NCBI GenBank assembly: GCA_902495525.1
Contig: CABUXL010000041.1
Location: forward strand, 1 to 13,636
Source of the DNA: an uncultured Collinsella sp.
GTDB lineage: Bacteria > Actinomycetota > Coriobacteriia > Coriobacteriales > Coriobacteriaceae
DNA length: 13,636 bases
Reading direction: 5' to 3'
This document shows positions 1 to 7,494 of this stretch, piece after piece. Below the pieces are notes generated by a model. The model saw nothing but the letters and a program-made list of their open reading frames with translations, was not told the origin of the DNA and did not search any database. Every line of letters starts with the position of its first letter. Position 1 is the stretch's first letter. A program made the translations under genes and the position numbers.

Positions 1-3000
1 CGAAGCGAGCGACATCCGCGGCGCTCGCGCGACCGGTCACAATGTCAAACGCCAGCTCCTCGGCCTGCGCATGCGTCTTGCCGACGGCTTCGGCGGCGGC
101 GACAATCGCCAGCACGCGCTCGTACTCGGTCGGAATGACCTTCACAAAGTGCTTGTTCATCGAGTCGAAGCTGTAGAGCAGCTTAATGCCGCGCGGGCTC
201 TGCGTCGCGTCCACGTGCTCCTGAATGAGCTCGCGAATCTGCGCCAGCTCGCCGGCCGTCGGGGCTTTAAGCTCAACGCTCTCGTGGTTAACACGGGCAT
301 CGAGCGTGCCGTACTGGTCAAAGACATAGGCCACGCCACCCGTCATGCCGGCGGCGAAGTTCTGCCCAACCTCGCCCAGGATGAGCGCCAGACCACCCGT
401 CATGTACTCGCAGCCATGGTTGCCGCAGCCCTCGACCACCACCGTGGCACCGGAGTTGCGTACGCCAAAGCGCTGGCCTGCCAGGCCGTTAATGAAGCCG
501 CGGCCGCTCGTAGCGCCAAAGAACGCAACGTTGCCCACAATGATGTTCTCGTCGAACTTGTAGGTCGCATGCGGGTTGGGGCGCACCGACACCTCGCCGC
601 CCGAAAGGCCCTTGCCAAAGTAGTCGTTGGCGTCGCCGCACACGTTGAGCGTAATGCCGCGCGGCAGGAAAGCGCCAAAGCTCTGACCGGCCGAACCATC
701 GCAATCGATGGTGATGGAGCCGGCGGGCAGGCCCTCGGGATGCGCCTTGGTCACCGCGTTGCCCAAGATGGTGCCCACGCAGCGGTTGACGTTGGCGATA
801 TCGGCGCGGAAGCGAATCGGACGCAGGTGCGCACGGGCATCGGCCGTATAGGGCACAAACAACGTGGAGTCGAGCGTCTTGTCGAGCTCGCTGTCCGCAG
901 CCATCTGGGGCAGGAAGTGACGGCCGTCGGCACCCGGGATGTGGGCACCAAACTCACAGGTCGCGCTCGCCAGCACGGGCGACAGATCGAGCAGGTTAGC
1001 CTTGCGGTTGCCCGGGACCTCAATCTGGCGCAAGCACTCGGGATGGCCGACCATCTCGTCGACGGTGCGGAAGCCCAGGCTCGCCATGACCTCGCGCAGT
1101 TGCTCGGCAACAAAGAGCATAAAGTGCTCAACGTGCTCGGGCTTGCCGCGGAAGCCGCGACGCAGGCGGCAGTTTTGCGTAGCGATGCCGGCGGGGCAGG
1201 TATCCTGCTGGCAGTCGCGCTGCATGAGGCAGCCCATCGAGATGAGCGGCATGGTCGCAAAGCCAAACTCCTCGGCACCCAGCAGGCAGGCGACGGCAAC
1301 ATCGGTGCCGTCCATGAGCTTGCCGTCGGCCTCGAGCACCACGCGCGAGCGCAGGCCGTTTTGCAGCAGCGTCTGCTGGGCCTCGGCAAGACCGAGCTCC
1401 AGCGGCAGACCGGCGTGCCAAATGGAATCGCGAGCAGCGGCACCCGAGCCGCCGTTGTGGCCGCTGATCAAAATCTTGTCGGCAGCGCCCTTGGCAACGC
1501 CGGTGGCGATGGTACCGACGCCGGCCTCGCTGACCAGCTTGACCGACACGCGCGCGCCGGGGTTGGCGTTCTTAAGGTCAAAGATCAGCTCGGCCAGGTC
1601 CTCGATGGAGTAGATGTCGTGGTGCGGCGGAGGCGAGATCAGGCCGATGCCGGGCGTGGACTGACGGACCTCGGCGATCCAGGGGTAGACCTTCTTGCCG
1701 GGCAGGTGACCGCCCTCGCCGGGCTTGGCGCCCTGGGCCATCTTGATCTGAATCTCGAAGGCGCTGCACAGGTAGCGGCTCGTCACGCCAAAGCGCGCGC
1801 TTGCCACCTGCTTGATCGCGGAGTTCTTGGAGTCGCCGTTGGCCAGCGGGGTCTCGCGACGCGGATCCTCACCGCCCTCGCCGGAGTTGGAACGGCCGTG
1901 CAGGCGGTTCATGGCGATGGCCATGCACTCGTGGGCTTCCTTGCTGATGGAGCCGTACGACATGGCGCCGGTGTTAAAGCGGCGGACGATGTTGAGCGCG
2001 GGCTCGACCTCGTCGAGTGCCACCGGGGTGCGGCCGCCGGCATCAAAGTCGAGCAGGTCGCGCAGGCGCACGGCACGGCCGGTGCGGTGCAGGCGGGCGC
2101 TGTACTCCTTAAAGGTGTCGTAGCTGTCCTCGCGGCAGGCGGTCTGCAGCAGGTAGACGGTCTGCGGATCGATGAGGTGATCCTCGCCACCGAGCGGGCG
2201 CCACTTGGTCAGGCCCAACGTGGGCAGCTGATCGGGAGCCGGGCTCTTAAGGATGGCAAGCGCGGCGTCATAGCGCTCATTCTGCTCGCGCTCGACGTCC
2301 TCGACGCCCATACCGCCCACACGGCTCACCGTGCCGGCGAAGTACGCGTTGACGAACTCCGGCGTAAAGCCCACGGCCTCGAAGATCTGCGCAGAGTGGT
2401 AGCTCTGCACCGTGGAGATGCCCATCTTGGACATGATGGAGACGATGCCCGCCGTCGCGGCCTTGTTGTAATTGGCGATGCCCTGCTCGGCCGTCACGTC
2501 CAGGTCGCCGCGTGCCGCCAGATTGCGGATGCACGCATGCGCGTTGTACGGGTAGATGCCGCTTGCGGAGTAGCCCACCAGCGCCGCAAAGTCGTGCGGA
2601 GACACGGCATCGCCGCACTCCACCACGATATCGGCAAAGGTGCGCACGCCGGCACGGATCAGGTGGTTGTGCACGCAGCCCACGGCGAGCAGCGACGGCA
2701 CGGGCACCTCGCCCGCAGCGGCACGGTCGCTCAGCACCACGATGTTCACGCCATCGCGAACCGCAGCCTCGACGTCTTCGGCAAGCTGCTTGAGCGCAGC
2801 CTGCAGCGCGCCCTCGCCGGCATCGCGGCGGTAGACGGCACGGAAACGGCGGGTCTTAAAGCCAACACGGTCAATCGCGCAAATGCGGTCGAACTCCTCC
2901 TCGCTCAGCAGCGGGCGCTCCAGGCGCACCAGCTGGCAGGCCGTACGGGAGTCCTCGAGCAGGTTGCCGTGGTTGCCCAGGTAGAGCGTGGTCGAGGTGA

Positions 3001-4624
3001 CCATGTGCTCGCGCAGGGCATCGATCGGCGGATTCGTGACCTGGGCGAACAACTGATAGAAGTAGTCAAAGAACGAGCGCGTCTTCTTGGACAGGCAGGC
3101 CAGCGGCGCATCGATGCCCATCGAGGCGAGCGGAGCCTTGCCCTGCTGGGCCATGGGACGCACGACCTCGTCGACGTCATCCCAGTGGTAGCCGAGCTTG
3201 GCCATACGCACAGCGGCGGGCACCTCGGCGTCCTCGGCGGGCGTTGCCGCAACGGGCTCATCGAGCGCGTCAACGGTTAGCGTCTCCTCGGCAATCCAAT
3301 CACGGTAGGGCTTTTCCTTGGCGTAACGGGCACGCAGCTCATCGTTGTAGATGACGCGCCCGCGGGCAAAGTCGACCTCGAGCATCTGGCCCGGTCCCAG
3401 GCAGCCGCTCGTCAGGATGTTCTCGGGGCTCACCTCGATGGTGCCCACCTCGCTCGCCAGCATAAAGCGACCGTCGCGCGTCACATAGTAGCGGGCGGGA
3501 CGCAGGCCGTTACGGTCGAGGGCGGCACCCAGCGTGCGACCGTCGGTAAAGGCGATGGCCGCCGGGCCATCCCACGGCTCCATGAGCATGGACTGGTAAG
3601 CGTCGTAGGCGCGGCGCTCCTCACTCAGGCTGTCGTTGTGGTCCCACGGCTCGGGCAGCAGCATGGATGCGGCACGCGTAAGCGGGCGACCGTTCATGAC
3701 CAAAAACTCAAGCACATTGTCCAGAATCGCGGAGTCGGAACCCTCGCGGTTGATGATGGGCATCACGCGCTCAAGATCGTGCTGCAGCACGGGGCTGTAC
3801 AGGTTGGGCTCGCGGGCGCGGATCCAGTTGACGTTGCCCTTGAGGGTGTTGATCTCGCCGTTGTGGATGATAAAGCGGTTGGGGTGCGCGCGTTCCCAGC
3901 TGGGCGTGGTGTTGGTGGAGTAGCGCGAGTGGACGAGCGCTACGGCCGTCTTGACGGCGGCGTCGTTGAGGTCGATGAAGAAGCGACGCATCTGCGTGGC
4001 CACAAGCATGCCCTTGTACACGATGGTGCGCGAGCTCATGGAACACACGTAGAAGATCTTGTCGCGCAGGGCAAACTCGGCGTCAGCCTTCTTCTCGATG
4101 GTGCGGCGGCACACGTACAGGCGGCGCTCGAAGGCGTCACCTGCCGGCGTATCGTCCGGACGGCCCAGGAAGGCCTGCAGGATGGTAGGCATGCAGGCGC
4201 GGGCCGTCTCGCCCAGGTCGTGCGGGTCGACCGGCACCTCGCGCCAAAAGAGCAGCGGCACGCCAGCCTCGGCGCAGCCCTCCTCAAACACGCGGCGGGC
4301 ATCCTCTACGCCCTTGTCGTCCTGCGGGAAGAACAGCATGGCTACGCCATAGTCGCCCTCTGCCGGCAGAATCTGGCCGCACTTTTGAGCCTCTTTACGG
4401 AAAAAGTGATGCGGAACCTGGAACAGGATACCAGCGCCGTCGCCGGTGTTCTTCTCGAGTCCCGTACCACCGCGGTGCTCCAAGTTAACCAGAATGGACA
4501 GTGCGTCGTCCAGGATCTGGTGATGGCGCTCGCCGTTGATATCGGCAAGCGCGCCGATGCCACACGCATCGTGGTCGAATTCGGGGCGATAAAGGCCCTG
4601 CTGCTGAGCGGAATCTGCCTGCAT
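1..4624 (-). CDS. gltB: Glutamate synthase large subunit (GOGAT alpha), 3' end cut by window edge
   Basis: Transfers the amide nitrogen of glutamine to 2-oxoglutarate to make glutamate, in the cytoplasm, with a small subunit (GltD) that is not in this window. The frame is open for 1541 codons from ATG at 4624 to the left edge; the family is usually about 1480-1550 residues, so only a short C-terminal piece is missing. The N-terminal glutaminase domain begins at the nucleophile Cys21 (context DHDACGIG), the expected site of propeptide removal. The central domain is followed by the FMN-binding synthase domain (about 800-1180), with GEGGED near 912 and PGEGGHLPG near 969. The 3Fe-4S ligands are Cys1132, Cys1138 and Cys1143 (C-x5-C-x4-C). 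The GXGXG domain spans about 1240-1490. The start has a strong ribosome binding site, GGGGAGGA, about 6 nt upstream. It is divergent from gpmA. Nothing appears disrupted. Confidence 0.97.
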   Translation of the reverse strand, partial: MQADSAQQQGLYRPEFDHDACGIGALADINGERHHQILDDALSILVNLEHRGGTGLEKNTGDGAGILFQVPHHFFRKEAQKCGQILPAEGDYGVAMLFFPQDDKGVEDARRVFEEGCAEAGVPLLFWREVPVDPHDLGETARACMPTILQAFLGRPDDTPAGDAFERRLYVCRRTIEKKADAEFALRDKIFYVCSMSSRTIVYKGMLVATQMRRFFIDLNDAAVKTAVALVHSRYSTNTTPSWERAHPNRFIIHNGEINTLKGNVNWIRAREPNLYSPVLQHDLERVMPIINREGSDSAILDNVLEFLVMNGRPLTRAASMLLPEPWDHNDSLSEERRAYDAYQSMLMEPWDGPAAIAFTDGRTLGAALDRNGLRPARYYVTRDGRFMLASEVGTIEVSPENILTSGCLGPGQMLEVDFARGRVIYNDELRARYAKEKPYRDWIAEETLTVDALDEPVAATPAEDAEVPAAVRMAKLGYHWDDVDEVVRPMAQQGKAPLASMGIDAPLACLSKKTRSFFDYFYQLFAQVTNPPIDALREHMVTSTTLYLGNHGNLLEDSRTACQLVRLERPLLSEEEFDRICAIDRVGFKTRRFRAVYRRDAGEGALQAALKQLAEDVEAAVRDGVNIVVLSDRAAAGEVPVPSLLAVGCVHNHLIRAGVRTFADIVVECGDAVSPHDFAALVGYSASGIYPYNAHACIRNLAARGDLDVTAEQGIANYNKAATAGIVSIMSKMGISTVQSYHSAQIFEAVGFTPEFVNAYFAGTVSRVGGMGVEDVEREQNERYDAALAILKSPAPDQLPTLGLTKWRPLGGEDHLIDPQTVYLLQTACREDSYDTFKEYSARLHRTGRAVRLRDLLDFDAGGRTPVALDEVEPALNIVRRFNTGAMSYGSISKEAHECMAIAMNRLHGRSNSGEGGEDPRRETPLANGDSKNSAIKQVASARFGVTSRYLCSAFEIQIKMAQGAKPGEGGHLPGKKVYPWIAEVRQSTPGIGLISPPPHHDIYSIEDLAELIFDLKNANPGARVSVKLVSEAGVGTIATGVAKGAADKILISGHNGGSGAAARDSIWHAGLPLELGLAEAQQTLLQNGLRSRVVLEADGKLMDGTDVAVACLLGAEEFGFATMPLISMGCLMQRDCQQDTCPAGIATQNCRLRRGFRGKPEHVEHFMLFVAEQLREVMASLGFRTVDEMVGHPECLRQIEVPGNRKANLLDLSPVLASATCEFGAHIPGADGRHFLPQMAADSELDKTLDSTLFVPYTADARAHLRPIRFRADIANVNRCVGTILGNAVTKAHPEGLPAGSITIDCDGSAGQSFGAFLPRGITLNVCGDANDYFGKGLSGGEVSVRPNPHATYKFDENIIVGNVAFFGATSGRGFINGLAGQRFGVRNSGATVVVEGCGNHGCEYMTGGLALILGEVGQNFAAGMTGGVAYVFDQYGTLDARVNHESVELKAPTAGELAQIRELIQEHVDATQSPRGIKLLYSFDSMNKHFVKVIPTEYERVLAIVAAAEAVGKTHAQAEELAFDIVTGRASAADVARF

Positions 4625-4693
4625 CGCGATCCTCCCCTAGATATTTAGACAGTCAGTTGAATAGGCATACTAGGAGCATCGCCGGCCCGTTGT

Positions 4694-4725
4694 GTTTCTC
4701 ACCCGTTTCGAAACAATCGCGTAAC
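4694..4725. promoter_or_regulatory. Candidate dyad operator upstream of gltB
   Basis: Four 5-bp half-sites form a near-symmetric element: GTTTC, six bases, GTTTC directly abutting GAAAC, six bases, GTAAC. The centre GTTTCGAAAC (4705-4714) is a perfect 10-bp palindrome, and the outer pair matches except at one position. It lies about 70-100 bp upstream of the gltB start. The 11-bp phasing resembles GlnR-type nitrogen boxes of actinobacteria (gTnAC-n6-GaAAC), but there the half-sites are arranged as direct repeats. A nitrogen-responsive operator is therefore only a hypothesis. I could not find a convincing sigma-70 promoter for gltB next to it. Confidence 0.3.
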
Positions 4726-4810
4726 GCACGCCCTACGAGTGGACACCGCCGACCTCAAGGGCGACAACATAGGCCCCAAGTTCGGCCTGCAAACTCACCT
4801 CTTCAAACAT

Positions 4811-4859
4811 CTCAATCTGTAACAGTAAGACCCAATTTCCATCCCTAGTTGTTACAGAT
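4811..4859. repeat. Inverted pair of ATCTGTAACA motifs between gltB and gpmA
   Basis: ATCTGTAACA at 4815-4824 has a perfect reverse complement, TGTTACAGAT, at 4850-4859, 35 bp start to start. The left copy is preceded by CTCA and followed by GTAAG. The same CTCAATCTGTAACA string recurs at 7141-7154. The 379-bp gap between gltB and gpmA otherwise contains the dyad at 4694-4725, an AT-rich stretch from about 4860 to 4930, and the gpmA promoter candidate. It could be a regulator binding site pair or part of a dispersed intergenic repeat; the sequence alone does not decide. Confidence 0.55.
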
Positions 4860-4922
4860 CAAGACATTTCAGCAATCCCCTTTCACCATCCTATTCAAAT
4901 ACAACAATTTTGTTAGTCTTGG

Positions 4923-4951
4923 TTAACTTTTTAGCCTAAAACGGGTATCCT
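4923..4951 (+). promoter_or_regulatory. Candidate sigma-70 promoter of gpmA
   Basis: TTAACT (4923-4928) and TATCCT (4946-4951), each 4/6 to consensus, are separated by exactly 17 bp. An AT-rich segment lies upstream, and the -10 is about 52 bp before the gpmA start. The hexamers are only moderate matches. Confidence 0.4.
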
Positions 4952-5003
4952 TTGCGGCGTCAAACAAACGACACGCATGCCGTGCCACATTAAGGAGGCC
5001 CCT

Positions 5004-5777
5004 ATGGCAAACCAGACAGACCGGCAGACGATCCAACTCGTCCTTATCCGCCACGGAGAGTCGGAGTGGAACAAACTCAACCTGTTCACCGGCTGGACCG
5101 ACGTAGAGCTCACCGACACGGGCCGCGAAGAAGCCGCCGCAGGCGGTCGAGCCCTCAAAGAAGCCGGTTTCGACTTTGACGTCTGCTACACTTCGCGCCT
5201 CAAGCGCGCGATCCACACCCTCAACATCGTGCTCGGCCAAATGGATCGCGAGTGGCTGCCCGTCATCAAATCCTGGAAGCTCAACGAGCGCCACTACGGC
5301 GCGTTGCAGGGTCTCAACAAGGCCGATGCCGCGGCGGAGCACGGCGACGAACAGGTGCTCATCTGGCGCCGCTCCTTCGATATCTGCCCGCCGGCACTCG
5401 AGCCGAACGACGCGCGCGATCCCCACACCCAGGAGCAATACCGTGATGTCGCACCCGACCAGCTGCCCTACACCGAGTGCCTCAAGGACACGATAGCCCG
5501 TGCCTGGCCTTATTTCGAAGACGAGATTCGCCCCCAGATGCTCGCCGGCAAGCGCGTACTCATCGCCGCACACGGCAACTCCCTGCGCTCTCTCGTCATG
5601 AAGTTCGAGCACCTCACGCCCGAGGAGATCCTCAAGGTCAACATCCCCACCGGCGTGCCACTCGTCTACACCTTCGATGCCGATTTCAACGTCCTCGACA
5701 AGCGCTACATCGGCGACCCGGCGACCATCGCCGCCAAGATCGACGCCGTGGCCAACCAAGGCAAGGCGCGCAGGTAA
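5004..5777 (+). CDS. gpmA: 2,3-bisphosphoglycerate-dependent phosphoglycerate mutase
   Basis: Interconverts 3- and 2-phosphoglycerate in glycolysis and gluconeogenesis, through a phosphohistidine intermediate in the cytoplasm. The 257-residue product has the family's LVLIRHGESEWN motif with the phosphoacceptor His17, Glu95 in the NERHYGALQGLNK segment, and the second catalytic histidine His190 in AAHGNSLRS. Length is close to the usual 230-250 for dPGM. I chose ATG 5004 rather than the in-frame ATG at 4977 because a perfect AGGAGG (4993-4998) sits 5 nt before it and homology begins just after. It is followed 75 bp later on the same strand by mntH, with a stem-loop but no U-tract between them, so co-transcription is likely. 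The phosphoglycerate mutase assignment is firm. Confidence 0.96.
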   Translation: MANQTDRQTIQLVLIRHGESEWNKLNLFTGWTDVELTDTGREEAAAGGRALKEAGFDFDVCYTSRLKRAIHTLNIVLGQMDREWLPVIKSWKLNERHYGALQGLNKADAAAEHGDEQVLIWRRSFDICPPALEPNDARDPHTQEQYRDVAPDQLPYTECLKDTIARAWPYFEDEIRPQMLAGKRVLIAAHGNSLRSLVMKFEHLTPEEILKVNIPTGVPLVYTFDADFNVLDKRYIGDPATIAAKIDAVANQGKARR

Positions 5778-5795
5778 CCCCAACCCAAACCCGAC

Positions 5796-5830
5796 GCGTG
5801 GCGCCGCACGACCCAGATGCGACGCCACGC
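5796..5830 (+). other. Intercistronic stem-loop between gpmA and mntH
   Basis: GCGTGGCG (5796-5803) pairs perfectly with CGCCACGC (5823-5830), and GCA/TGC can add pairs inside the loop. No T-run follows, so it is not a classical terminator. It may be an RNA processing or stability element in a gpmA-mntH transcript, or chance in GC-rich DNA. Confidence 0.35.
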
Positions 5831-5852
5831 CGTCCATACACAGGAGCGCACC

Positions 5853-7109
5853 ATGCTCAACCATCTCAAACAACACTTTGGCTCCCGACGCACCGGTGGT
5901 CACGGAGGCCTAGACATTGCGCGGCACATCGGCCCCGGGCTGCTCGTGACCGTCGGCTTTATCGACCCGGGCAACTGGGCCTCCAATATGGCCGCGGGCT
6001 CGCAGTTTGGCTACGCGCTGTTGTGGATCGTCACGCTGTCCACGATTATGCTCATTGTGCTACAGCACAACGCGGCACACCTGGGTATCGCCACGGGCGC
6101 CTGTCTTGCCGAGGCCACGACACGTTACCTCCCCCGCTTCGTTGGGCGCACGGTGCTCGCCAGTGCCTATCTCGCGACCATCGCCACCGCCATGGCCGAA
6201 GTCCTGGGCGGCGCGATTGCCCTTCAAATGCTCTTTGGGCTACCCGTGCGTGCGGGCTGTGTCATCGTGGCGGCAGTATCGATGGCGATGCTCATGACGA
6301 ACTCCTACAAGCGTGCCGAACGCTGGATCATCGCCTTCGTAGGCGTGGTAGGACTCTCGTTTTTGGCCGAGCTTGCACTAGTCAAGGTCGACTGGCCGCA
6401 AGCCGCCGCAAGCTGGATCACGCCCAGTATGCCCACTGGCTCTGCCGCGATTATCGTGAGTGTCCTGGGTGCGGTCGTTATGCCCCACAACCTCTTTCTG
6501 CACTCCGAGGTCATCCAATCCATGCACTTCGAAGGCCAAGGCGAGCAGGTTATCGAAGAGCGTCTGCGCTATGAGCTCTTCGACACGCTCTTTTCGATGG
6601 GCGTGGGCTGGGCAATCAACTCGGCCATGGTCATCCTGGCCGCAACGACCTTCTTTGCGCACGGCATTGTCGTAGACGACCTCGCCGTCGCAGCGGACAC
6701 GCTCTCCCCCATTCTGGGCCCAGCAAGCTCGACAATCTTTGCGGTGGCGCTGCTGTTTGCGGGCCTCTCGAGTAGTGTGACGGCAGGCATGGCGGCAGGC
6801 ACCATCACCGCAGGCATGTTCGACGAGGAATACGACATCCACGACCGACATTCCTCGATCGGGGTGGTGGCCTGTTTCGCCGGCGCAGTGGCGGCGTGCC
6901 TGGTCGTCCCAAATCCTTTTGAAGGTCTCATCTGGAGCCAGGCGCTGCTGTCGCTTCAGCTGCCGATCACGGTATTCGTGCTTATACGGCTCACCAGCTC
7001 ACGCCGCGTCATGGGCAAATACGCCAACTCGCGCCCGCTCAACGCGTTGCTCGTAGGAATCGGCGTCATCGTAACGGTTCTCGACATCGTGCTGCTAACG
7101 GGGATGTAA
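5853..7109 (+). CDS. mntH: NRAMP-family divalent metal transporter (Mn2+/Fe2+)
   Basis: Proton-coupled uptake of Mn2+ (and Fe2+) across the cytoplasmic membrane. The 418-residue protein is hydrophobic throughout, with about eleven membrane segments, as in the family. The first helix carries the metal-site motif DPGN (38-41). The sixth carries A207-V-V-M210-P-H-N, where the Met and the Ala three residues before it match the transition-metal site of canonical NRAMPs, arguing against a Mg2+-type relative. The conserved TNSYKRAERWI segment follows the fourth to fifth helix. Start ATG 5853 has AGGAG (5842-5846) 6 nt upstream; an in-frame ATG at 5817 lacks this and would add a non-hydrophobic, non-conserved stretch. 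It is probably expressed with gpmA. I see no obvious MntR, Fur or DtxR site in the 75-bp gap. It is convergent with the rubredoxin gene. Confidence 0.93.
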   Translation: MLNHLKQHFGSRRTGGHGGLDIARHIGPGLLVTVGFIDPGNWASNMAAGSQFGYALLWIVTLSTIMLIVLQHNAAHLGIATGACLAEATTRYLPRFVGRTVLASAYLATIATAMAEVLGGAIALQMLFGLPVRAGCVIVAAVSMAMLMTNSYKRAERWIIAFVGVVGLSFLAELALVKVDWPQAAASWITPSMPTGSAAIIVSVLGAVVMPHNLFLHSEVIQSMHFEGQGEQVIEERLRYELFDTLFSMGVGWAINSAMVILAATTFFAHGIVVDDLAVAADTLSPILGPASSTIFAVALLFAGLSSSVTAGMAAGTITAGMFDEEYDIHDRHSSIGVVACFAGAVAACLVVPNPFEGLIWSQALLSLQLPITVFVLIRLTSSRRVMGKYANSRPLNALLVGIGVIVTVLDIVLLTGM

Positions 7110-7140
7110 TTGGGATGGCGTGACTGTCCAGATATAACGT

Positions 7141-7160
7141 CTCAATCTGTAACACGTAAG
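7141..7160 (+). repeat. Third copy of the CTCAATCTGTAACA motif, downstream of mntH
   Basis: Positions 7141-7154 are identical to 4811-4824 over 14 bases (15 counting the preceding T), and both are followed by GTAAG, here after one extra C. It lies between the mntH stop and the shared hairpin at 7188-7221. The intergenic placement of all three copies suggests a dispersed element or binding site. Confidence 0.5.
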
Positions 7161-7187
7161 GCCGTTTTAAACCGTCAGATAAATCAA

Positions 7188-7221
7188 AAGGGCCCCGGCC
7201 GAGAATTCGACCGGGGCCCTT
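7188..7221 (-). terminator. Intrinsic terminator of the rubredoxin gene, possibly bidirectional
   Basis: AAGGGCCCCGG (7188-7198) and CCGGGGCCCTT (7211-7221) form an 11-bp perfect stem with a 12-nt loop. Read on the minus strand the stem is followed by TTTTGATTTAT, a usable U-tract for the rubredoxin transcript. On the plus strand only TT then GG follow, so termination of mntH there would be weaker. Confidence 0.8.
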
Positions 7222-7261
7222 GGACAGAACTCTGTATGGCTAATCGCCGTGTGTCTACGAG

Positions 7262-7405
7262 TTACTCCTCGACGAGCTCAAACTCATCGGGGCCGACGCC
7301 GCAGACCGGGCATACGTAATCCTCGGGCAGCTCGGGCGTGTCGACCTCAACCTCGTAACCGCAAACGGTGCACACGAACTTATACGTCTTCTTCTCCTCA
7401 GCCAT
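7262..7405 (-). CDS. Rubredoxin, short-loop form
   Basis: Small one-iron electron carrier of the cytoplasm. The 47-residue product has the two iron-binding CxxC knuckles, Cys12/Cys15 (VCTVCGY) and Cys32/Cys35 in LPEDYVCPVCGVGPDEFE, which is a typical rubredoxin C-terminal signature. Only 16 residues separate the knuckles, against about 29 in classical rubredoxins, so the central acidic loop is missing. ATG 7405 is preceded by AGAGGAGA. The gene lies just downstream of a flavin reductase on the same strand but has its own promoter and terminator. In high-molecular-weight rubredoxins (Hrb) these two domains are fused, which suggests that this protein takes electrons from that reductase. Assignment to the rubredoxin fold is firm; the partner is inferred. 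Confidence 0.88.
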   Translation of the reverse strand: MAEEKKTYKFVCTVCGYEVEVDTPELPEDYVCPVCGVGPDEFELVEE

Positions 7406-7449
7406 GATGTTCTCCTCTCGAACGCGACTGGTGATGTACTTCGTTTATT

Positions 7450-7477
7450 AGTATAGATTCTCAATAATATAATGCAA
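7450..7477 (-). promoter_or_regulatory. Candidate promoter of the rubredoxin gene
   Basis: On the minus strand TTGCAT (7477-7472) and TATACT (7455-7450, 5/6) are 16 bp apart in a strikingly AT-rich stretch of an otherwise GC-rich region, about 45 bp before the rubredoxin start. The -35 match is weak. It indicates that the rubredoxin gene can be transcribed independently of the flavin reductase upstream. Confidence 0.5.
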
Positions 7478-7494
7478 GTATTTTTAGAACATTT

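Noticed and set aside
71..3280. A 1069-codon open frame on the plus strand opposite gltB
   Set aside because: It is entirely antisense to the clearly conserved gltB frame, its translation is low-complexity and rich in Ala, Gly, His, Arg and Val without any family motif, and it follows from GC-rich codon choice on the other strand.
3638..4648. A 336-codon plus-strand open frame over the gltB start
   Set aside because: Same shadow effect: it covers the gltB glutaminase domain antisense and has no recognisable domain.
4977..5003. Upstream in-frame ATG for gpmA
   Set aside because: The AGGAGG at 4993-4998 lies inside this extension and directly serves ATG 5004.
4923..5903. A 326-codon minus-strand open frame opposite gpmA
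   Set aside because: It is antisense to gpmA, whose catalytic residues and ribosome binding site are unambiguous, and has no family features.
5477..6574. A 365-codon plus-strand open frame overlapping gpmA and mntH
   Set aside because: It lies in another frame across two well-supported genes; the translation is Arg/His/Pro-rich and non-globular.
7441..7480. A Fur or DtxR operator in the AT-rich stretch before the rubredoxin gene
   Set aside because: Only short partial symmetry (TTATT/AATAA) is present; the match to either consensus is too weak to support a call.
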